In this document: one piece after another, positions 48,061 through 64,000 of the stretch
How positions within the stretch are numbered: position 1 is the stretch's first letter
Layout: each line of letters starts with the position of its first letter
DNA from: Selaginella tamariscina
Taxonomy: Eukaryota; Streptophyta; Lycopodiopsida; Selaginellales; Selaginellaceae
Length of the DNA stretch: 64,000 bases
Assembly (NCBI GenBank): GCA_003024785.1
Contig: PUQB01000458.1
Location: forward strand, 1-64,000
Reading direction: 5' to 3'
Notes under the pieces: model-generated
Databases searched by the model: none
What the model was told of the DNA's origin: nothing
The model's input: only the letters and a program-made list of their open reading frames with translations
Translations under genes and position numbers: made by a program

Positions 48061-51000
48061 TGCACCGTGTCAGGTGTACCAGTTTTTTTTAAACTTAAAC
48101 ATCCCCGTTAAACTCCAGTTTTGCACGTGAGAGAGACTTATTATATTAAATATTAATACTTAAAATTATTAAATGTTAAAAGTTATATAAAATTATGAAT
48201 TAAGTTATATATACTATTTTAATTTTTATATTTGTGGTAGACCATATGTTTATAAACTCTCTAATAATTTATATTTCTTTGAACATAATGAAAAAGAGTT
48301 TAAACAAAAGTATGGAACATATTAACATTAAACATTTATATTTATATACACTAATATACCTAGGCGACATTTGTAAGCTTTGAAGTTTCCACTTTAGTTA
48401 TTTTTTGATGTTGAACTTTTTAATAAATTTATAATAAATATTAAATATTAAAATGTTATAAACTAATACTTAAGTCCACTTTTCAGTACCAAGTGATTAA
48501 TTACCTCAACTCGTAAAATTAAAAGAAATTATTAAGAATATATATACCAAGATTAATTCACTGGTTAATTATAATAATTTTAAAACAAAATTGGACATTT
48601 CAAGTGAAAAAAAAATAATAAAAAACTGTGAACATGAAAAATCGAAAAGATTGGTTAAAATATCAACCTTTACATATAAGATATTATATATACACACACG
48701 TTTAAATTTGTTTTGTAAAAAGAGCGTGTGTGTGTGTGTGTGTATATATGTATATATAATATTATTTCATTCAGGCTCAACAAGTAGTTATTATGAATGA
48801 CTTGGCATTTTTCTAATTTATCATAGTAAAAAATAATCACATGCTAATGAAAATTAAGTTTATATAAATTATAAGTCCATTTTCCACTAGCGGGTGATTA
48901 TTTGGCTCTTGATAAATTAAAAAAATATTGTCAATAATAATTACTATGGTTATATATTAGAATGGTTAATTGAATTAAAAATTAAATTATAAGTGAAGTT
49001 TTTTTAATACTAATTAGGGTTTTTTGCATTCAACATACACATGTTATAAAAAAACAGTGCATATAGATTTGTGTATATTCATATATATATTTAAAAAAAT
49101 GATGCATATATAATCGATATAGATCAAATATATACATATTAAAAATAATGCATATTGTGTATAAGAATCATGTGCAATTATCTACGTGTGTGGGTGCATA
49201 GTTTCTTTATATGCCATCTATTGTAAAGACATCATAGTTAATTACATGAGAAGATAAAATAAATAAATTTATTAATGAATAACCTTTTTCAATATATAAG
49301 TCATTATATATTGTACTCATACATATGATCCAGTGGTGCAATAATTCATGTGTAACCTATAAATATAAATCAAATTTTTTTAGTTAAAATCGACATTCTC
49401 TCGTGTATATATACAAAGTTAAATATTTTTCCAAGTATCTGCAACTGAGATTCATTGGATGTTCCCCACGCCTTGTAATATTTGTGTTTTTATTTTTAGG
49501 ACTCGTGTGTACATATTAAACAAATGCATCTGCATACATCAAACATATCAATATACACACACGTATGTATATACATATGTGTGTGTTTATATATGCATAT
49601 ATACATGTATATGTGACAATGTTATATAGACAACACATATTACTAGACTTGGTAAAGCAAACTCCATTCTATATATGCTCTTCTTACAAAGAGCTCAATT
49701 TACCAAAGTACATAAGTTGGATAAATGAAACTAATGGGTAGTGTTGAACTTTTTAACACCGTGAAACAATTTATTTATACCCTATTACAATAGATTATTT
49801 AGTAAGGTGTGTGTAAAATTAAATAATTATTTAAATATACCAAACTGATACTTATAAGCCTAAGTGTATACTAGATTATCTCTTTTTAATATAAGAATAT
49901 AACTCTCTCTCCCCATGTGTGTGTGGGTGTGTAGATATGTTGATCTCTCTTGTCAGTAATAATAAATAATATATACACATACAGTAGTCTTTAACAATTT
50001 GGATACCACCATTTATACTTGAACAAAGTTGTTATTTAATACATAAAAAGACATGCACAGACACACTTACACATGCAAAAATAGATATTACATTGTACAT
50101 ATAACTATTTTTATAATTTTAATATTTGGGCTTTCCTTTTTATAATGCAAAAATGAATGTAATCAAAGTATATATGGGTTACACAAATACATACATAGTA
50201 TATTTTATATGTACATATATGTATTTATGTATTATAATATAAAAATACACATATCAAAGATGCATAAGTATTAATGCATATAAAGAATGTCTTTAGATGT
50301 ATTTACGTGATATAGTGTATTACATAAACACACACACACACCCCACATACACAAGCATATATATGGCTTACATAGATGAGATCTTCAATATTGATATAAA
50401 CTTTAATACAAACCCCAAGGTTTAAGGAAATCATCATGTTTTTACACTTTTTAATATGGATGAATTTCTTGTAAAAATTGTGAAACTCCATTTTCAATGC
50501 ATTTACTCACTTATTAAATGTTGGCTCACGCCTAAGTTACTTTCTCATGGTTACTTTTAACTTCTCCATTTTATATGCTTATGCATAAAAATATAATTTG
50601 TATTTGTGTGTGCATGTTATATTGTTCTTCTACACAATTTTACATAATTTACCACAGATCATTCCTTGTTTTGGGGGTTTATTAAATTCTTATAGCATCT
50701 ATTTCCTAAAACAAATGAGGAGTTCACTTGTTTATATTTTTACTCCATGCCTTCGTCTCATTAACATCATTTACCTTGTTAAACCCTCCTTCAGCTTTTG
50801 AAAGGCTTATTAAGCATTTTTTTAATGTCTTTTTTTTGGAAACTCTTACAATATAAATAAAAAAAAGAAGTAATACAAATACTTGCATATCAAATTCATT
50901 AATAACAAGCAGTAGAGGAGATTGATTAATGATTAAGTGTCTTAAACGACAATACCATTTGTAATCTTAAAGAAGTCTCCACAAACTCACACACTTTTTT

Positions 51001-53373
51001 AAACATTTTAATAATTAAAAAAAAAAACAACCTAATAATAATTAAAAAAAGAAGTTATGGATTAGTTCGACTTGAATTTTTAAAAATTATAAAATTAAAT
51101 AGAAATGTTTTGTTTACTTTGTGTTTGACCTGTATTTGACGGTCCAGCTTTATCAACTTCATATTTCAATGTAACATTGAACTAGTTGACATAGAAAAGC
51201 TATAAAGTGAAATAAATTTTTCCAAGCTTCGGCTTCTTGGTATACACTTATGTCTTTTCTTTTTCAAACCCTTGTCTTCTATCTCTTTGAAAAGAGATCT
51301 TTCTCACGTCAATTTTAGTCGTGCTTAAAGAATCATTTATTATTTTCTAAACAACTTCTACTCTGTCTAAATCCAATAAGAAATAACCCAACTCGTTGCA
51401 GGATAAAAACTGCCACTCCTTAATATGCAAGTTAGAGCTAAACAAAAGTCCACACTAATTTGCTTTCTCATGTGTCTAAGTTTGAAATATCTTACCCGAT
51501 CAAAGATGTGTTTGTAGATATACAAACACTATTCTTTAAATCTAATGCACCAAACTTGATATACTCAATGTTTCCTACATCAAAATCTTTGTCGGTAATA
51601 TTTTTTTTTCATTATTTTCAATGTTAGCACAATATGAGAAAGGAAACAACATACCTAAACAAACTTGAAGTGTGGTTCTTTGTAGTCATTCATACAATAT
51701 CCAACCATTCCATGTTAAGAATGAATGTCTTTGTTCTTCAGCTTTTTGAACATTGTAGTTTTCTTGGTATTTGCTCCATCTGTTCATTATAAATATTGCT
51801 TTAAAACTTTTCTAGCTGATTGAACATTTGAAGTTTTTATCTTACAAAGCATCTGAAAGTGTAAATTCCCAAATGAACCACCTTTCACATAAATCAGTTT
51901 TATATTGCTATTTAATAAACCTTTTTATATTCTTTAACAATGTTACATCTATATCCTCACTAGAAATGTAAATGGTAACACTAAAATATTGTTTATTTAG
52001 AATATTTCCATTTACATTTTCACTTGTTAACATGCTACCTATATTATTATTTTTCCTTATTTTACTTAATTTTATTTTAAGAGGAACCACATCTTTAAAA
52101 CTGGCTTCCATGTTCAAAATGACACCCCACATACTTAACATTTCAGAACCTTTTATTTTATTTTTATTTTATTATTTATTTAATTTAAGTTAATAAATAA
52201 TAACATTTTGGAACCTTAGTTTTATTTTTTAATTTTTTTATTAAGACTTGGTTAACTTAATAATTATTTATTTATTTATTAGATTTAGTGAGGTGATTAT
52301 TTGGTTACCACCATGTATGCACCACATAAGTGACATGTAAATATTTGAATTTTAAATAATCGACAAGTGAAAAAGAAAATTGCACATGGAATAATTTATT
52401 AAAATTTAATTGGTTGATCGGGTAAATAAAAATTATATAATGATAATTTATATTTTAATTTAATTAATCACCTTAATGTAAAACTACAGAGGTAGTTATT
52501 ATTAATGACTTAGCATTTTTCTAATTTATCATAGTAAAAAATAACCAATATAAATTATTACGTTAATACTTATGAATATAAATTATTAACAATTAAAAGC
52601 TAGTTATAAAACTCCATAGCTTTTAAAGAATTAAATATTAAAGTTATATATTAATTTTGACATCTTATTAATTATTTATTTAAACTTGAAGTATGTATGT
52701 TTAATTTACTTTTTCTTATATACAAATATATATAATTAATGTGAACTACCAAAATATGGTTGAAATCTTTTTAAAACATTATTAATATTTATTAAGAATT
52801 TTTATTGATAGTGGAAAAAGTCAAATTAATAAATATCTAATTAAATAAATAATAAAGAATTATAAAAATATAAAGAATTATAAAAGTATTGATTTAAAAA
52901 ACAGGTATATACCTAATCATTAAAACGTATAATTAATATTAGTTTCACTTAAACACTACTCTAGCATTTAATAGTAAATAAAACTTTCAAGCATGGGCGG
53001 GAACCTCAGATGAAGCTAAATAATATATAACTAATTAATTTAATTCACGTTTATATAATACCCAAATAATATGTACAGTAAACATATATGAAGTGTTTGC
53101 ACACGATGACGTCCAATATTAAAATATCTGTGGAACATATGGGTTCAAAATATTAATAAGAATATATATACATTGCATGCACGAGACATACCAAATATAG
53201 TCACAAAGAACTCACAAAGAACTCTCACCATGTTCCGAAGTGTTGCATCAGGATTACTAATAATGTAATTATGCTACATACATGTAATTATACTGTATCC
53301 GCGCACATGTATATAAAATCTGCTCTCGGCAGTGAAAATTAAACTCAAAGTGGAAAAAACATGTGAAACCTGG
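48061..53373. other. Gene-poor AT-rich region
   Basis: More than 5 kb with no supported gene. It holds a repeated ~65-bp word (48778-48838 and 52488-52553, around GACTTRGCATTTTTCTAATTTATCATAG) and a decayed coding-like minus-strand stretch at 51.2-52.15 kb. Otherwise only AT-rich DNA was seen. Confidence 0.5.
51240..52150 (-). pseudogene. Decayed coding sequence, possibly of a Rep-like (HUH) transposon protein
   Basis: Minus-strand pieces include a 77-codon frame at 51908-52141 (WGVILNMEASFKDVVPLKI...) and, 200 bp on, GMVGYCMNDYKEPHFKFV. The second recalls, from memory, the GMxGYCxKDxGxPHY segment of Rep-type proteins of plant Replitron/HUH elements, in which the Tyr is catalytic. Several stops and shifts show it is dead. 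The family call is a weak recollection and could be wrong. Confidence 0.25.
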
Positions 53374-54465
53374 TCAGGTATTGGTTGCCCTTGTGTAGAT
53401 GGCCTGTGAACCATGGGTGGACACGCACCGGATCGCCCCTTTCCCCATAAGCTCCTGGATCGCCCGTCTGGCGAGGCTGCCGGTAATCTGTTAATAGAAC
53501 CAAACACACATAAGTAAGACAACTACCCAACAAAACGTTACGGGGCAACGCACCCTCAGGCGATCCGAGAGGATAGACGGCGTAATGAGCTTGTATTTCG
53601 GAACCTCGCTCAGGAGTTTCTCAAATGTCGCAGAGTCGAACAAGACCATATGTTTACTTTCTCTTTCTGTTTCCCCTTGCCACTTCTGCAAAAGAGAGAA
53701 CTCGCATTAATATTATCTAATGTAACGACCTATTCAATCAACTGTGTACGCATGTATAAGTACAGATAACCGACTGATAGAAAAAACATACAAAGCTGAA
53801 GAATACATTGCATAAAAGTGCAATGCTTAAAACGTCTTTGTATTACAGTTTTAGATAATAAAAACCGAGAAAAACGTGATACGCGTGTTATGTATATATT
53901 ACAGCTTTCCTTGTGTATAACTATGGAGACAGGCACAAAGAGGGTTGGGGATGCACTTTGTTCTTAATATCAGAAATATGGGAAAATATGTATATGGAGG
54001 TGTACTTATGTGTTCTACGTGCAATATATGTGATTAACAGACACATTGCCAATGCAAACGCACAAGAGTGTCTGGGCATCTATCTACTATCTTTGATCAA
54101 TAGTACAACTGACAGGAGAAGTATAAAAGTGCACATTTTAATCGGTCTACAAATGTGGGTACGTGCTTAAGAACATATATGTGATTAACCAATACGGGTG
54201 CGACTAAGAATATGACTTGCCTTCTTCTTCTGTTTCGAACCTCCACCGCTCTTAGCGGGCTTGGCCGCAGGGGCGCCCTTGTCAGCTTTCTTTGGGGCCT
54301 GCAAACGAGAAGATCGATCAAATTCATAATGTGGCAAGCATATCAGCAATGATCCAATAAATCAAAGAAATCTCAGAAAACATATAGATTTTGCTCGAGA
54401 AATCACAAGAAAAATCTCGGATTTTAAACATGAAACACAGACTTCAGGATTCAACGACTTACCAT
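53374..54465 (-). CDS. RPS25: 40S ribosomal protein S25 (eS25)
   Basis: Small-subunit ribosomal protein, needed for IRES-type and non-canonical initiation. Four exons in coding order: 54463-54465 (ATG alone), 54221-54298, 53554-53685, 53374-53487; these sum to 108 codons plus stop, the usual plant length. The Lys-rich N-terminus ([19 protein letters not shown]), [26 protein letters not shown] and [18 protein letters not shown], ending YTRATNT, are diagnostic. The intron after exon 2 has a GC donor (GCAAGT) instead of GT. At the start of exon 3 the protein reads [11 protein letters not shown] where plants have [12 protein letters not shown]. The alternate frame matches the family, so two compensating small indels probably lie there. 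It is transcribed divergently from RPS15. Confidence 0.93.
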
Positions 54466-54746
54466 CCTCGGCGCTCAACGCTTCGCTTCCTTCGAGCCGA
54501 AACCTAGCCGATTAGGGCAAACAAAGATCAACGGAGGATATTGCCCAGGGCTGAAAAGATCCACGGTGGTTGTAAAAAACCTAGATCGAAGAGCTGTGAA
54601 TGCAAGACATAGTATAAAATCTGGACCGTCGACTTGAACGGCTTATTCAGCCTTAGGTTTAGGGTTCTTCAGTGCTTCTAGGTTTCCTGCGCGGCGCGGC
54701 GGTACAGAGGAGCAGCGGCTAAAAAGAGGAGCAGCGGATCTTCAGA
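54466..54746. promoter_or_regulatory. Bidirectional promoter of RPS25 and RPS15
   Basis: The start codons of the two ribosomal protein genes are 281 bp apart and divergent. The interval contains a telo-box (GTTTAGGGTT at about 54657-54666), AACCTAG and TTAGGG words nearer RPS25, and TATAAAAT at about 54613. Shared control of two small-subunit proteins is a reasonable inference. In both genes the first coding exon is the ATG alone. Confidence 0.65.
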
Positions 54747-55579
<833 letters not shown>

Positions 55580-56231
55580 AGTGTTCTTTTTTATTCATAT
55601 GACAAGCATCTTCTACTGAAATGTCTTCGTGTTATTAAAATATTAAGTTTTAATTATAATATTAATCAGAAGTTAATATGCGAAAAAATTCAATATATTA
55701 TACTGAGATCCAAAGAATATGTCCGAAGAATCGATCTCCTATCCACGTGATGCCCAATGTGGATTTTCAGAGTGCTGACGTGGCAGTCTACGTGGTGCGA
55801 ATATATATTTAACTTTATAGTTAGAGTTAATTTATTAGAATTTATATTTACTTTATATAAATATTACATCTATATTTCATATAATCAATGAATATATGCA
55901 AACCATAAAGAACTCACACATACACACAGCGTATTACATACACACACACACACATATATATATCAGAGATGATGATATCAGAGAATACGTGTATATGAGG
56001 ATGTATATATATATATATATATCAGTGTGTGAGCACACACACGCGAATAGTTCAAAGAATATACGTTTTATGAATAGACAGTACTTGAAGTGTGTACATG
56101 TGTGTGTGACGCGAGCACACTTAGAAGTTTAAAACCGGCATTTTGGCGCTATGCGAGCCCTAAATCTACTTTAGGGTTCATGGTCATTCGGACACGTGTA
56201 AGCTAATAGGGTTCTTGAGGAATGCAGTAAT
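55580..56231. other. Intergenic region with promoter of the SGR6-like gene
   Basis: AT-rich 3' flank of RPS15, CA/TA microsatellites at 55.9-56.1 kb, then a GC-richer core with an imperfect palindrome, CCCTAAATCTACTTTAGGG (about 56158-56176), which carries telo-box-like halves 55 bp before the ATG at 56232. Confidence 0.5.
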
Positions 56232-63809
<7,578 letters not shown>

Positions 63810-64000
63810 GTATGTGTAATCTCTATTTGTTTATGTTTTATATGTATTTGAATTATGTATCAATAAACACACACACACACATATATATATATAGAGAGAG
63901 AGGAGAGTGTACGTCGTTGCGAATATATATATTCATATATAAACACACACACAAGTACACCGACACTTATTTGCTTGATGTTATTGACTTTTGCTATTCA

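Overview
The window is nuclear DNA from a land plant, probably not a well-studied model. The evidence is intron-rich genes with plant orthologues: a Mn-type cation diffusion facilitator (MTP group), the proteasome alpha subunit PAG1, SGR6/MROH1, a plant-like ribosomal protein eS25, and an SRA-domain protein. The sequence is very AT-rich outside genes, and its introns are loaded with long compound microsatellites. I cannot place the lineage within land plants.

Layout. 1-3.1 kb: the tail of one MTP gene (+) facing a second MTP gene (-), tail to tail. 3.9-5.5 kb: 20S proteasome alpha-3/PAG1 (-). 5.8-6.8 kb: a small unrecognised protein (-). 7.5-8.0 kb: a two-AT-hook protein (-) whose 5' end is repeated in inverted orientation. 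8.1-11.3 kb: an SRA (YDG) domain gene without a SET or RING domain in the exons seen (-). 11.3-36.9 kb: an AT-rich, gene-poor block. It contains a degenerate tandem segmental duplication (roughly 9.35-21.1 kb against 21.8-35.2 kb), a 5'-truncated-in-sense second copy of the SRA gene (it lacks the last exons), an LTR-retroelement fossil (15.55 kb onward) and a stray MTP 3' exon. 36.95-44.3 kb: a WDR6/Trm734-like WD40 protein (-). 44.5-46.9 kb: an acid-lipase-type alpha/beta hydrolase (-). 46.9-53.4 kb: gene-poor AT-rich DNA. 53.4-55.6 kb: divergently transcribed ribosomal protein genes eS25 (-) and uS19/RPS15 (+) on a 281-bp shared promoter. 56.2 kb to the end: an SGR6/MROH1-type HEAT-repeat gene (+), running off the window with 32 exons seen.

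Most of the recognised genes are housekeeping: translation, tRNA modification, the proteasome, lipid and metal handling. No operon-like or defence-like cluster is present. The most unusual features are four. (1) Compound CT/CA microsatellites sit right after 5' splice sites, in the same orientation relative to transcription in many genes. (2) Single-base indels break otherwise well-conserved reading frames in most of the host genes, several in homopolymers, which points to consensus error or an unusual gene-decay state. (3) The large tandem duplication captured gene pieces. (4) The AT-hook gene has an inverted duplication of its own start. Two introns use GC-AG splice sites with an identical donor. 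All exon coordinates were read by eye from splice signals and protein conservation; no alignment was run.
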